Positions 44,246 to 52,462 of a DNA stretch of 64,000 nucleotides are shown piece by piece. The position numbers were made by a program, and so were the translations under genes. Under the pieces are notes generated by a model that was not told the origin of the DNA, did no database searches, and saw only the letters and a program-made list of their open reading frames with translations. Origin of the DNA: an uncultured Mobiluncus sp. (GTDB taxonomy: Bacteria > Actinomycetota > Actinomycetes > Actinomycetales > Actinomycetaceae); assembly GCF_947087965.1 (NCBI RefSeq), contig NZ_CAMUES010000006.1, positions 100,472 to 164,471 on the forward strand, in the 5' to 3' direction. Positions within the stretch are counted from its first letter, which is position 1; the number at the start of each line of letters is the position of its first letter.

Positions 44246-45883
44246 ATGTTCGTGCCCAATGTCACCGCGGTCGGAGGGCTGCTGTGGCTCAGTGCCATTG
44301 TGGCTCTGCTCCCGGTAGCGGTGTTCTTTGTGCTGGTCGGAGCCGTGCGGATGCGTTCTCACTGGGCGGGAGCTATCGCCCTGGGGGTCGGATTGCTCGT
44401 GGCAATAGCGGGGTTCCGGATGCCGGTCGACATGGCTGTCGCGGCCGCCCTGCTCGGGGCGGAAAACGGCTTAATCCCCATCGTGATTATCGTTATCGCG
44501 GCCGTGTGGCTACACCGTTTGATGGAGGCGACCGGGCGGGAAGCTGATTTGCGCAAGGTTTTTTCGGCTGTCGGTCAAGAGGATTTGCGTATCCAGGCCA
44601 TGCTGATTGCGCTGTGTTTCGGGGGTCTGCTAGAGGGCTTATCCGGTTTCGGGGTTCCCGTGGCGGTGGTGACCGCGCTGCTGCTGGGGCTGGGATTCAA
44701 ACCGATGAAAGCGGCCGTGATTGCTCTGGTGGCGAATACTTCCCCGGTGGCCTACGCGGCGTTCGGGGTACCGATAACGACCGCGGCGGCCCTTCTGAGC
44801 GGGCATGACCCCATTCAAAACGCCGCTGACATCACGTATTATGTGTCCTGTACTGAACCGGCGATTGCTTTCGTGATGCCGTTCGCGCTGAGCTTGTTGA
44901 TTGATAAGGATCACTTCCGCCACATGTTCCCCCTGGCTTTCGTGATGGGCCTGGTGGAAGGTATCGGACAGTTCCTGACCTTGCGCTTTGTGTCCTTTGA
45001 GTTGGGTGGGGTATTGCCGCCCATAGTGACATTCCTGGTAGTGGCGTTGATGGTGCTGGTTTATCGGCCCCCGGTTCCTCCCGAGTTTGTCACGGAAAAG
45101 CCCACTGACCTGCGCGTGGGGCGGGTGGCGCTGGCTGTGATGCCCTATGGCTTAGTTATCGTGATTCTATCTGTAGGGCGAATGGTGCCCCAGGTCGCCA
45201 AGGTTTTGACCGCGACGGATTTGCACGTTGCCTGGCCCGCTTTGGCAGGGCGGGTGGCCAGCCCGGACAAACCGAGCGTAGCGGGAAACATCGGCAACAT
45301 CACCATTCCGATACTGTCCCAGCCGGGAGTGTTGATTGCGGTGGCGGCGCTGGTAACCGGGGTGGTGTTTACCCTGGTTACCGAAGGCGGGAAATATCCG
45401 CTTGGCTTTAAACAGGTCGGTGCCAAGCTGTGGTCGGCGATTTATTCCATGCGGTATTCCGCGGCCACCATCCTGGAAGTGATGGCGTTGGCTTACTTGA
45501 TGAACATTTCCGGTATGGTTTTGACCATCGGGACCCTGCTGGCGGCAACCGGAACGTTCTTCCTGTTGCTTTCCCCCATGATTGGCTACCTCGGCACAGC
45601 GATTTCCGGCTCGACTACCTCGGCAAACGCCCTGTTTGCCTCCCTCCAAGAGACGACTGCTCTCCAGATTGGTCTGCCTGGGGCTTTCTCCGTGGCGGCC
45701 AATACCGCGGGCGGGGTCATCGGCAAGCTCATCGCCCCCCAGTCCCTGGCGATTGCCGCCGCCGCGATGGGCGAACCCGAGAAAGAGACCGATCTGCTCC
45801 ACGAAGTGCTCGGCTGGTCTTTCTACCTGCTGCTTTTCGCAGTGTTCATCTGTTTTGTCTGGGGCCTGATTTTCCTGGGCTAG
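44246..45883 (+). CDS. L-lactate permease (LctP family)
   Basis: A 545-residue transporter with about 12-14 hydrophobic segments. GLLEGLSGFGVPVAVVTALLLGLGFKPMKAAVIALVANTSPVAYAAFGVPI and GTAISGSTTSANALFASLQ are the LctP/GlcA/LldP signatures for lactate (or glycolate) proton symport. GAAGGAG-like sequence (GAAGGAG, about 44233-44239) precedes the ATG. It stands alone between leuA and a small membrane protein gene. Lactate uptake or release would suit a fermenter. Confidence 0.88.
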   Translation: MFVPNVTAVGGLLWLSAIVALLPVAVFFVLVGAVRMRSHWAGAIALGVGLLVAIAGFRMPVDMAVAAALLGAENGLIPIVIIVIAAVWLHRLMEATGREADLRKVFSAVGQEDLRIQAMLIALCFGGLLEGLSGFGVPVAVVTALLLGLGFKPMKAAVIALVANTSPVAYAAFGVPITTAAALLSGHDPIQNAADITYYVSCTEPAIAFVMPFALSLLIDKDHFRHMFPLAFVMGLVEGIGQFLTLRFVSFELGGVLPPIVTFLVVALMVLVYRPPVPPEFVTEKPTDLRVGRVALAVMPYGLVIVILSVGRMVPQVAKVLTATDLHVAWPALAGRVASPDKPSVAGNIGNITIPILSQPGVLIAVAALVTGVVFTLVTEGGKYPLGFKQVGAKLWSAIYSMRYSAATILEVMALAYLMNISGMVLTIGTLLAATGTFFLLLSPMIGYLGTAISGSTTSANALFASLQETTALQIGLPGAFSVAANTAGGVIGKLIAPQSLAIAAAAMGEPEKETDLLHEVLGWSFYLLLFAVFICFVWGLIFLG

Positions 45884-45971
45884 CCCGCTAGCTTTCGGAT
45901 TCCTGCCAATTCTAGAATCCAGTACTGCTAGCATTTACCGCAAAGGATTCGCAAAACCCGGGGGTGTACAG

Positions 45972-46169
45972 ATGAATAAATGGCAAATCTTCTTCTATCT
46001 AGTGTTGTCTGTTTATGCTTTCTATGTCCTGTTTTTTCGAGGAGGGACTTTAGTCATTGCTTTCGCAATCCTGTTGATTTATTCACTGGTTCGGGACCTT
46101 CCGAAAAAAGACCCTCGGAACGATTCACGACCCCCGTTCTTCCGCAAGGACAACAATGACAGGCTCTAA
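45972..46169 (+). CDS. Small membrane protein, unknown
   Basis: A 65-residue protein with two close hydrophobic stretches (about 5-24 and 27-42) and a charged C-terminal tail of about 20 residues. I do not recognise a family. It may be transcribed separately from lactate permease, since the 88-base spacer is AT-rich near 45920 but lacks a clear promoter. Coding is supported only by its length and composition. Confidence 0.45.
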   Translation: MNKWQIFFYLVLSVYAFYVLFFRGGTLVIAFAILLIYSLVRDLPKKDPRNDSRPPFFRKDNNDRL

Positions 46170-46219
46170 TCTGTCCTCTACGAAGGAATGGTGGAGCGGA
46201 ACCAGACTCGGAGGACGGA

Positions 46220-46294
46220 ATGAGTCAGGGGAATCGGGTTACGAAAGAGTGGGAACGGGATTCTTCCGCTTGCCCGTGGGATAATAATCCGTGA
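46220..46294 (+). CDS. Possible 24-residue ORF coupled to recO
   Basis: GGAGGA lies just before an ATG opening a 24-codon frame whose TGA overlaps the recO start (GTGATG). It contains no membrane segment and no repeated codons. It could be a translational coupling peptide for recO, which otherwise lacks a Shine-Dalgarno sequence. Confidence 0.35.
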   Translation: MSQGNRVTKEWERDSSACPWDNNP

Positions 46295-47025
46295 TGAGAA
46301 CTTTTCGAGATGCGGCCGTTATTCTGCGCACCCAAGACCTGGGGGAGGCTGACCGCATCGTGACCCTGCTGACCGAAAACCACGGGCTTTTGCGCTGCGT
46401 GGGGCGGGGAGTACGAAAGACCATGTCGCGCCTGGGAGCGCGACTGGAACCTTTTGGAGCGGTCGACATTCAGATACGCTGGGGCAAGTCCGGCCTGCAC
46501 CATATTGAACAAGTGGAAATCCTGGCTCCTTATGGCCGCAGCCTCGCTAACGATTACGCCCGCTACACCGCCGCCAATCTGATGGTAGAAACCTTGGAGC
46601 GTCTAACCGAGGACTCTTGGACTAATGAGCGGTACTATCACTTGACCGTTGGGGCTTTACACGCTTTGGCGACGGGGCGTCACGAGCCGTCTTTGATTCT
46701 GGATTCATACCTGTTGCGTCTCATGTCGTTGGCGGGCTGGGCGGCAAGCTGCTGGGATTGTGCGTCTTGCGGGGCCAGGGGGCCACACGTTTACTTTAAT
46801 CCCAGCGGCGGCGGGGCGATGTGCGTAAACTGCAAGCCTACCGGGGCGCGACCGGTTGATTCTGAGACGATGCGCCTGTTGGCGGCTTTGGCTGTCGGAG
46901 ATTGGCAAACTGCTCAAGACAGCGGATGGATGGCGCGGGCTGACGCCCACGCCTTAGTGTCGGCTTTCGTGCAGTGGCACGTGGAGCGCCGTCTAAAATC
47001 CTTGTCCTTGCTGGAACTCGCCTAG
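46291..47025 (+). CDS. recO: DNA repair protein RecO
   Basis: It loads RecA by displacing single-strand binding protein in the RecFOR pathway. The N-terminal OB-fold reads RTFRDAAVILRTQDLGEADRIVTLLTENHGLLRCVGRGVRK, the typical RecO start. A C4 zinc site is at CWDCASCGA and CVNCK in the C-terminal half. The start is GTG 46291 or the adjacent ATG 46294. The length of 244 is normal. uppS begins nine bases after the stop, the common actinobacterial recO-uppS order. Confidence 0.92.
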   Translation: MMRTFRDAAVILRTQDLGEADRIVTLLTENHGLLRCVGRGVRKTMSRLGARLEPFGAVDIQIRWGKSGLHHIEQVEILAPYGRSLANDYARYTAANLMVETLERLTEDSWTNERYYHLTVGALHALATGRHEPSLILDSYLLRLMSLAGWAASCWDCASCGARGPHVYFNPSGGGAMCVNCKPTGARPVDSETMRLLAALAVGDWQTAQDSGWMARADAHALVSAFVQWHVERRLKSLSLLELA

Positions 47026-47033
47026 GTTATTAC

Positions 47034-47816
47034 GTGGAAAAATCCTGGATTCGTCGTATCACCCCGCCGCGGGAGAATCCTGAGTTGCCGGCGGGATTGA
47101 CGCGCGCGGCTGCTACGCACGTGGCAATCATCATGGATGGGAATGGACGCTGGGCGAACGCGCGGGGTTTGAATCGTACCGCCGGTCACGAGGCGGGGGA
47201 ATACGCCCTGATGGACACCATTGCGGGAGCAGTCGAGGCCGGGGTGAAATATCTCAGTGTGTATGCGTTCTCTACCGAAAACTGGAAACGTAGCCCGGCA
47301 GAAGTGAAGTTCCTGATGGGATATTCACGCCGGGTGCTGCGGAATCGACGCGATGAACTGAACGCCTGGGGAGTCCGCGTACGATGGAGCGGGCGGGAGG
47401 GTCGCTTGTGGAAATCGGTCCTCACCGAACTGCGGACGGCAGAGGTATTGACCAGGGAAAACACCGGCACTCAGCTGATTATGTGCCTCAATTACGGGGG
47501 GCGAGCGGAACTCGCTGACGTGGCTCGGAAACTGGCCCAGCGAGTGGCGGCCGGAACATTAAAACCCGAGCGCATTACCGAGGCCGTTTTCGCTCGGGAA
47601 CTGTATCTGCCAGATGTGCCGGACGTTGACCTGCTCATTCGCACTTCCGGGGAGCAGCGCACCTCGAACTTCTTGCCGTGGCAGGCGGCTTATTCGGAGC
47701 TAGTTTTCGCCACCGAGCCGTGGCCCGAGTACGGTCGTGAGGCCCTGTGGCGGGATTTGCTGGCCTACCAACACCGGGATCGCCGCTTCGGCGGGGCGAT
47801 TGATAGGCCGCAGTGA
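47034..47816 (+). CDS. uppS: Isoprenyl transferase (undecaprenyl or decaprenyl diphosphate synthase)
   Basis: A cis-prenyltransferase making the lipid carrier for cell-wall synthesis. The active-site start HVAIIMDGNGRWANARGLNRTAGHEAG holds the catalytic Asp, and YLSVYAFSTENWKRSPAEV and DVDLLIRTSGEQRTSNFLPWQAAYSELVF are the other conserved blocks. I prefer GTG 47034 after the recO stop; a frame open from 46974 would overlap recO. The chain length of the product cannot be told by eye. Confidence 0.92.
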   Translation: MEKSWIRRITPPRENPELPAGLTRAAATHVAIIMDGNGRWANARGLNRTAGHEAGEYALMDTIAGAVEAGVKYLSVYAFSTENWKRSPAEVKFLMGYSRRVLRNRRDELNAWGVRVRWSGREGRLWKSVLTELRTAEVLTRENTGTQLIMCLNYGGRAELADVARKLAQRVAAGTLKPERITEAVFARELYLPDVPDVDLLIRTSGEQRTSNFLPWQAAYSELVFATEPWPEYGREALWRDLLAYQHRDRRFGGAIDRPQ

Positions 47817-47848
47817 CGTTTAATTCCGAGCGCTACGGGTGAGTCCTG

Positions 47849-47972
47849 CACGAACGACCGTTTTCAACGCGAAATTTAAGCACGAACCATTCTCAAAAGC
47901 CTTCAACCTGCGGTAATAAATTCCCACCGAACCCCGAATCCAGGAAACCGGGTCCGAAATCGGTCGTTCGTG
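47849..47972. repeat. Inverted 12-bp repeat pair around 100 bp
   Basis: CACGAACGACCG (47849-47860) recurs inverted at 47961-47972 in the spacer between uppS and the aldehyde dehydrogenase. The 100 bases between them show no frame or hairpin I trust, and no target-site duplication is visible. Paired operators or a small palindromic element are both possible. Confidence 0.45.
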
Positions 47973-48051
47973 TACAACTTGGCTCAGCGGCTGTCCCGAT
48001 TCCCCAAATTAACAGCGGCCCCACATCGCCAGCGAGCGGTAAGGTGAAAGT

Positions 48052-49575
48052 ATGAACAACGACGTTTTACCTTTTGAAACTGACGGCGTCATAGACCCGA
48101 CGAAGCTCCTGGAATGGCTACCCAAAGACCTTTATATCGGCGGTAACTGGCAGCCCGGCGTGGCGGGCGAGCGCTTCGAGGTACTGAACCCCGCAACCGG
48201 CGCCGCCTTAACGCAGGTCGCCAGCGGCAACGCCGCGGACGCCCAAGCCGCCTTGGACAAAGCCTGCGCAATCCAGCCAGAATGGTCCGCGACCCCGCCT
48301 CGTGAACGCGGCGAAATCCTCCGGCGAGCCTTTACACTGATGGACGGCAAATACCGCCGCGCCCTGGCGGTAACGATGACCCTGGAGATGGGCAAACCGC
48401 TGGCCCAAGCCAACGGGGAAGTCACCTACGGAGCGGAGTTTTTCCGTTGGTTTTCCGAAGAAGCCTGCCGGGTTCGCGGGGATTACTACCGATTGCCGGA
48501 AGGTAGCCTGCAGGCAATGGTCATCAAACGCCCGGTGGGACCCTGCGTGTTTATCACCCCGTGCAATTTCCCGCTCGCGATGGGAACGCGCAAGATTGGT
48601 CCTGCCGTAGCAGCCGGATGCGTCTGCGTGTTGAAACCGGCGCGAGATACCCCGCTGACCGCGCTGTTCCTGGCGCGAATTTTGGAAGAAGCGGGCTTGC
48701 CCGCCGGGGTGCTTTCCGTGGTTCCCACCCTTCACTCCGGGGAAGTCAGCGACACTTGGCTGCATGACCAGCGGGTGCGGAAACTTTCGTTTACCGGTTC
48801 GACCGAAGTCGGTAAGGCTTTGCTCAAGACCGGCGCGGACAGCGTATTGCGCACCTCTATGGAGCTCGGGGGCAATGCGCCGTTTGTCGTCTTTGATGAC
48901 GCGGATGTGGATCGAGCGGTGGACGCCGCCCTCATCACCAAGATGCGCAACATGGGGGAGGCCTGCAACGCGGCGGATCATTTCTTTATTCAAGAGGGAG
49001 TTTATGACGAGTTCGTCACGAAGTTCGCCGCCGCGATGCGGGCGCAAAAGGTTGGCGACGGGATGAGCGAGGGGGTGGATGTCGGCCCGCTCATCAACCG
49101 CAGCCAGCTCGAAAGAGTCCGCATCATGGTTGACAAGGCCCTGTCCCAAGGGGCGGAAAAAGTCGGTGGAACCGGCAACTTGGACCCCCAAACCGTTGAC
49201 CCAGGGGGGTACTATTACCCGCCCACGGTCCTCACGAACGTTAGCCCCGACAGTGAAATCGTCACCGAGGAAATCTTCGGGCCGGTCGCACCCGTGGTGC
49301 CTTTCCGCACGGAAGAGGAACTGGTGCGGATGGTCAACGCCGACCGGATGGGCTTGGGCGGATACGTACATACTTCCTCGTGGGAGCGCATTTTGCGCCT
49401 GGCGCAGCGCATCGAAATCGGGATGATTGGATTCAACTCCGCTACAATTTCCAACGCCGGGGCTCCTTTCGGTGGGGTCAAGCAGTCCGGGCTGGGGCGC
49501 GAGGGTTCCACCGAGGGGATTGCAGAATACCTCGAGACGATTTATATCGGTTTGCCAGCGCCCAAACTCGAGTAA
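48052..49575 (+). CDS. NAD(P)-dependent aldehyde dehydrogenase, succinate-semialdehyde dehydrogenase-like
   Basis: A 507-residue soluble enzyme of the ALDH superfamily. It has KRPVGPCVFITPCNFPLAMGTRKIGPAVAAG, KPARDTPLTAL, FTGSTEVGKALL, the general-base glutamate in MELGGNAPFVVFDDAD, the catalytic Cys in NMGEACNAADHFF, and EEIFGPVAPV. The pattern is nearest GabD-type enzymes, which oxidise succinate semialdehyde, although other short aldehydes are possible. The conserved ENP-x-N-type Pro-Cys-Asn-Phe segment is intact. The upstream spacer has an inverted repeat pair that may be regulatory. Confidence 0.82.
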   Translation: MNNDVLPFETDGVIDPTKLLEWLPKDLYIGGNWQPGVAGERFEVLNPATGAALTQVASGNAADAQAALDKACAIQPEWSATPPRERGEILRRAFTLMDGKYRRALAVTMTLEMGKPLAQANGEVTYGAEFFRWFSEEACRVRGDYYRLPEGSLQAMVIKRPVGPCVFITPCNFPLAMGTRKIGPAVAAGCVCVLKPARDTPLTALFLARILEEAGLPAGVLSVVPTLHSGEVSDTWLHDQRVRKLSFTGSTEVGKALLKTGADSVLRTSMELGGNAPFVVFDDADVDRAVDAALITKMRNMGEACNAADHFFIQEGVYDEFVTKFAAAMRAQKVGDGMSEGVDVGPLINRSQLERVRIMVDKALSQGAEKVGGTGNLDPQTVDPGGYYYPPTVLTNVSPDSEIVTEEIFGPVAPVVPFRTEEELVRMVNADRMGLGGYVHTSSWERILRLAQRIEIGMIGFNSATISNAGAPFGGVKQSGLGREGSTEGIAEYLETIYIGLPAPKLE

Positions 49576-49586
49576 ACTCGCAGAGC

Positions 49587-50204
49587 CTAGATAAACAGCG
49601 AGGGATCGATGTTCATATCGGGACTGACCGGCTTCTTGGGATTGCGCAGTTTTGCCGGCACTCCCAGGGCGATACGCCCGGCGGGAACGTCCTTGACGAC
49701 CACGGCGTTGGCGCCGATTTTGGCACCGTCTCCGATGTTGATGGCGCCCAGAATTTTCGCTCCGGCACCCACCATGACCTCATTGCCCAAGGTCGGGTGG
49801 CGTTTACCCTTATTCATGGACTGCCCGCCCAGGGTCACCCCGTGAAAAATCAAGCAGTCCTCGCCAACTACCGCGGTTTCCCCAATGACCACCCCGGTCG
49901 CGTGGTCGATAAAGAGCCGGCGTCCGATGGTCGCGGCCGGGTGGATGTCCACTCCCGTGATGAGGCGCGCGAATTCCTGAATCAGGCGCGCCATCATTTT
50001 AAAACCATTGACCCAGAACCGATTGGACAGCCGGTGTGCCCACAGGGCGTGAACCCCCGGATAGGTGAGCGCGACTTCCAAGCGTCCGCGCGCGGCGGGG
50101 TCGCGTTTCAAGGCCGTGTCCAAGTCCTCCAACAGCAAATCTCTCACGCCGAGTTTGTAGGCGGGCAGGTGCCGTGGCGGGGCGGTGTGTTTCACAAAAG
50201 TCAT
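49587..50204 (-). CDS. cysE: Serine O-acetyltransferase
   Basis: It acetylates serine from acetyl-CoA, the first step to cysteine. A short N-terminal helical domain (LLLEDLDTALKRDPAARG) leads to left-handed hexapeptide repeats; GVDIHPAATIGRRLFIDHATGVVIGETAVVGEDCLIFHGVTLGG holds the active-site His and Asp. The length of 205 is the shorter actinobacterial form. cysK is upstream on the same strand, separated by 225 bases with repeated GAGCCAGT motifs, so the genes need not be one transcript. Confidence 0.92.
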   Translation of the reverse strand: MTFVKHTAPPRHLPAYKLGVRDLLLEDLDTALKRDPAARGRLEVALTYPGVHALWAHRLSNRFWVNGFKMMARLIQEFARLITGVDIHPAATIGRRLFIDHATGVVIGETAVVGEDCLIFHGVTLGGQSMNKGKRHPTLGNEVMVGAGAKILGAINIGDGAKIGANAVVVKDVPAGRIALGVPAKLRNPKKPVSPDMNIDPSLFI

Positions 50205-50295
50205 CAGGACGGGTACTTCCTCTGGTTGGTTGAACGACCGGGCGCTAACTATTCTAGGCTATCGTTTCCGGGGTTCGTTTCGGGCGTATCGTTTT

Positions 50296-50347
50296 GAGCC
50301 AGTTCTAGCGGCTCTCTTCGAGCCAGTCCGGGCCAGCCTGGGCCAGT
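50296..50347. repeat. Four GRGCCAGY direct repeats between cysK and cysE
   Basis: GAGCCAGT occurs at 50296-50303 and 50320-50327, and GGGCCAGC/T at 50330-50337 and 50340-50347. The last three are 10 bases apart, one helical turn each. They lie between cysK and the cysE start and could bind a regulator; there is no direct proof. Confidence 0.3.
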
Positions 50348-50429
50348 TTTGGCGGGTCGGGTCGTTCCGTTTATCTCGTCAAAAATGCACAAGGGTGGTG
50401 GGTTCAATCTGCCTGACTACCGCGGTTCC

Positions 50430-51365
50430 TCAGTCGCCCAAGTGCGCAAACAGTACGGTGGACAGGTAGCGTTCGCCGGTGTCGGGAAGCAGCGTCACCA
50501 CGGTTTTGCCGGCAAACTCAGGTCGCGCGGCCAGTTCGGCGGCGGCCGCCAAGTTCGCCCCGGAGGATATCCCAACTAAAAGTCCCTCCTGGGTAGCAGC
50601 TTTCCGCGCCGTCTCGATGGCATCGTCCGAGTTCACCGTCATGACTTCATCAACGGTTGCACGGTCATAGTTATCCGGCACAAAGTTGGCGCCAATCCCC
50701 TGAATCTTGTGGGCGCCAGCCTGACCGGTGGACAGCAATGCCGATTCTGCCGGTTCTACTGCCACGACCCGCACGTTAGGGTTCTGTTCCTTGAGGAACT
50801 TTCCGACCCCGGAAACCGTGCCACCGGAACCGACTCCAGCCACGAACGCGTCGACGTGTCCCTCGGTCTGTTCCCAAATTTCGGGACCGGTGGTGCGATA
50901 GTGAATCTCAGGATTGGCCGGATTATCGAACTGTCCAGCGAACACTGCTTCGGGGTGGTTCGCCAAGTAGTCCTCGGCAGCTGCAACCGCAGCCGCCATA
51001 CCCCCCGCCGGGTCCGTCAGCAGCAGCTCCGCCCCGTAAGCCTTCATCAGCTGGCGACGTTCCACACTCATGGAGGACGGCATCGAGATGACGACTCGAT
51101 ACCCCAGCGCAGCCCCCACCATGCACAGGGCGACCCCGGTGTTACCGCTGGTAGCCTCCACAATAGTGCCGCCGGGTTGGAGGGCTCCCGAGGCTTCGGC
51201 AGCGCGAATAATCGCCAAGCCGGGCCGGTCTTTTACTGAACCACCGGGGTTCATGAACTCCATTTTTGCCAGCACAGTTGTGCCGATCCCTGCGGGCAGC
51301 ATCCGATTAATTTTCACCAGAGGAGTGTGGCCGATTGCTGCTGTGACGTCGTTCGCATAAGTCAT
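50430..51365 (-). CDS. cysK: Cysteine synthase (O-acetylserine sulfhydrylase)
   Basis: A PLP fold-type II enzyme joining O-acetylserine and sulfide to cysteine. The PLP lysine is in EFMNPGGSVKDRPGLAIIRAA (PGGSVKDR), the substrate loop is EATSGNTGVALC, and the phosphate-binding glycine loop is GVGSGGTVSGVGKFL. Length 311 is standard. It is upstream of and in the same orientation as cysE. A TAATAT element about 65 bases before its start is a plausible -10. Confidence 0.94.
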   Translation of the reverse strand: MTYANDVTAAIGHTPLVKINRMLPAGIGTTVLAKMEFMNPGGSVKDRPGLAIIRAAEASGALQPGGTIVEATSGNTGVALCMVGAALGYRVVISMPSSMSVERRQLMKAYGAELLLTDPAGGMAAAVAAAEDYLANHPEAVFAGQFDNPANPEIHYRTTGPEIWEQTEGHVDAFVAGVGSGGTVSGVGKFLKEQNPNVRVVAVEPAESALLSTGQAGAHKIQGIGANFVPDNYDRATVDEVMTVNSDDAIETARKAATQEGLLVGISSGANLAAAAELAARPEFAGKTVVTLLPDTGERYLSTVLFAHLGD

Positions 51366-51426
51366 AGTTAATCCCTTAGATTCCTTTTCTCAGTTTTCTG
51401 TTCGTTTCCCCGACGGGAGCCGTATA

Positions 51427-52083
51427 TTACAACCGTGAGCGCACCACTTTTATTCCCGATTCGCCAAAAGTTACCGGCGCGCCGAGCTGGGCGGCGAGAG
51501 CGGCGGCGAGTTCGTCCTGGGTGCCTCCTTCCACCGCCAGTTCAAACGTGACCCGGTTTGACCAGGTCACGCTTAGGGGCTTGCAGCTTCGCGAGTGCAG
51601 CCAAGATTCCAGGGCAGCAGCCCGGTTTGCGGCAACATCGAAGGACACCACGGGAACGGACTTGACTTCCTCCCTTCCCGCAGCCGCGATAGCCCCCTGC
51701 GCCGCCTCACTGTAGGCTCGCACCAAACCGCCTGTTCCCAGCTTTATCCCACCGAAATACCGTGTCACCACCACACAAACATTTTGCAATCCGCTGCCCA
51801 GCAGCACATCGAGCAGAGGACGCCCGGCAGTACCGCTGGGCTCGCCGTCGTCGCTGGAATGTTGGACTGGCTGGACCCCGTTTTCCCAGCCTGTGGGTAA
51901 ATAGGTAAAAGCGGAGCAATGATGGCGCGCGTCGGGATACTGTTTCCGCTCAGCTTCTATCATTTCACGGGCTGCGACTTCATCCGCGGCATCTCGTGCC
52001 ACCCCCAGGAAACGCGACCGTTTGATTTCCAGCTCGAAATATCCCGGTGCGTCCTCAGCTATGGTCACGTAGCGTTGCGTCAT
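51427..52083 (-). CDS. IMPACT/YigZ family protein
   Basis: The N-terminal domain has ELEIKRSRFLGVA, the family marker DARHHCSAFTYL, and DDGEPSGTAGRPLLDVLLGSGLQNVCVVVTRYFGGIKLGTGGLVRAYSEAA, all typical of YigZ/IMPACT proteins. The C-terminal 60 residues are the DUF1949-like domain. Human IMPACT regulates GCN2; bacterial YigZ function is not settled. It is divergent from rpmF. Confidence 0.85.
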   Translation of the reverse strand: MTQRYVTIAEDAPGYFELEIKRSRFLGVARDAADEVAAREMIEAERKQYPDARHHCSAFTYLPTGWENGVQPVQHSSDDGEPSGTAGRPLLDVLLGSGLQNVCVVVTRYFGGIKLGTGGLVRAYSEAAQGAIAAAGREEVKSVPVVSFDVAANRAAALESWLHSRSCKPLSVTWSNRVTFELAVEGGTQDELAAALAAQLGAPVTFGESGIKVVRSRL

Positions 52084-52106
52084 ACTTTCGCCTCACGATG
52101 GTCAGT

Positions 52107-52136
52107 TTGATAAAATCATCGAATTGTTGCTAACAT
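52107..52136 (+). promoter_or_regulatory. Candidate rpmF promoter
   Basis: TTGATA (52107-52112) and TAACAT (52131-52136) are separated by 18 bases, about 45 bases before the ribosomal protein start. The fit to a housekeeping promoter is good. Confidence 0.55.
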
Positions 52137-52180
52137 TGTATGTCTTGTGAACAATCACTAATTGAAAGGAGCGCAGGGCA

Positions 52181-52351
52181 ATGGCAGTACCCAAGCGCAA
52201 AATGTCCCGCGCCAACACTCGTACACGTCGTTCTGCTTGGACGGCTAAGTTGACGCAGCTTGATAACGTTAAAGTTCAGGGTCAGGAAGTCGCGGTTCCG
52301 CGTCGCCTGGTTAAGGCATACCAGACTGGCCGTTTGACCGTCGAAGACTAA
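52181..52351 (+). CDS. rpmF: 50S ribosomal protein L32, zinc-independent form
   Basis: A 56-residue basic protein beginning MAVPKRKMSRANTRTRRSAW, the L32 signature. It has no cysteine, so it is the form without the CxxC zinc ribbon. AAAGGAG lies ten bases before the ATG. In other actinobacteria, cysteine-free ribosomal proteins can replace zinc-binding versions when zinc is scarce; whether a second copy exists here is unknown. A GC-rich hairpin with an AT-rich tail follows. Confidence 0.95.
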   Translation: MAVPKRKMSRANTRTRRSAWTAKLTQLDNVKVQGQEVAVPRRLVKAYQTGRLTVED

Positions 52352-52368
52352 CGAGGTCGATATTCGCG

Positions 52369-52410
52369 ACGCCCGGCCCTGGTGCTGGGCGTTACGTATT
52401 TAATTATTTC
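52369..52410 (+). terminator. Terminator of rpmF
   Basis: ACGCCCGGC (52369-52377) pairs with GCTGGGCGT (52384-52392), nine pairs with one wobble and a 6-base loop, followed by an AT-rich tail. It ends the short rpmF unit. Confidence 0.65.
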
Positions 52411-52462
52411 ATAAGTCTTTTCGGGCAGTTTTCCGGGTACGCTCGGGGATGGAGGCAATATC

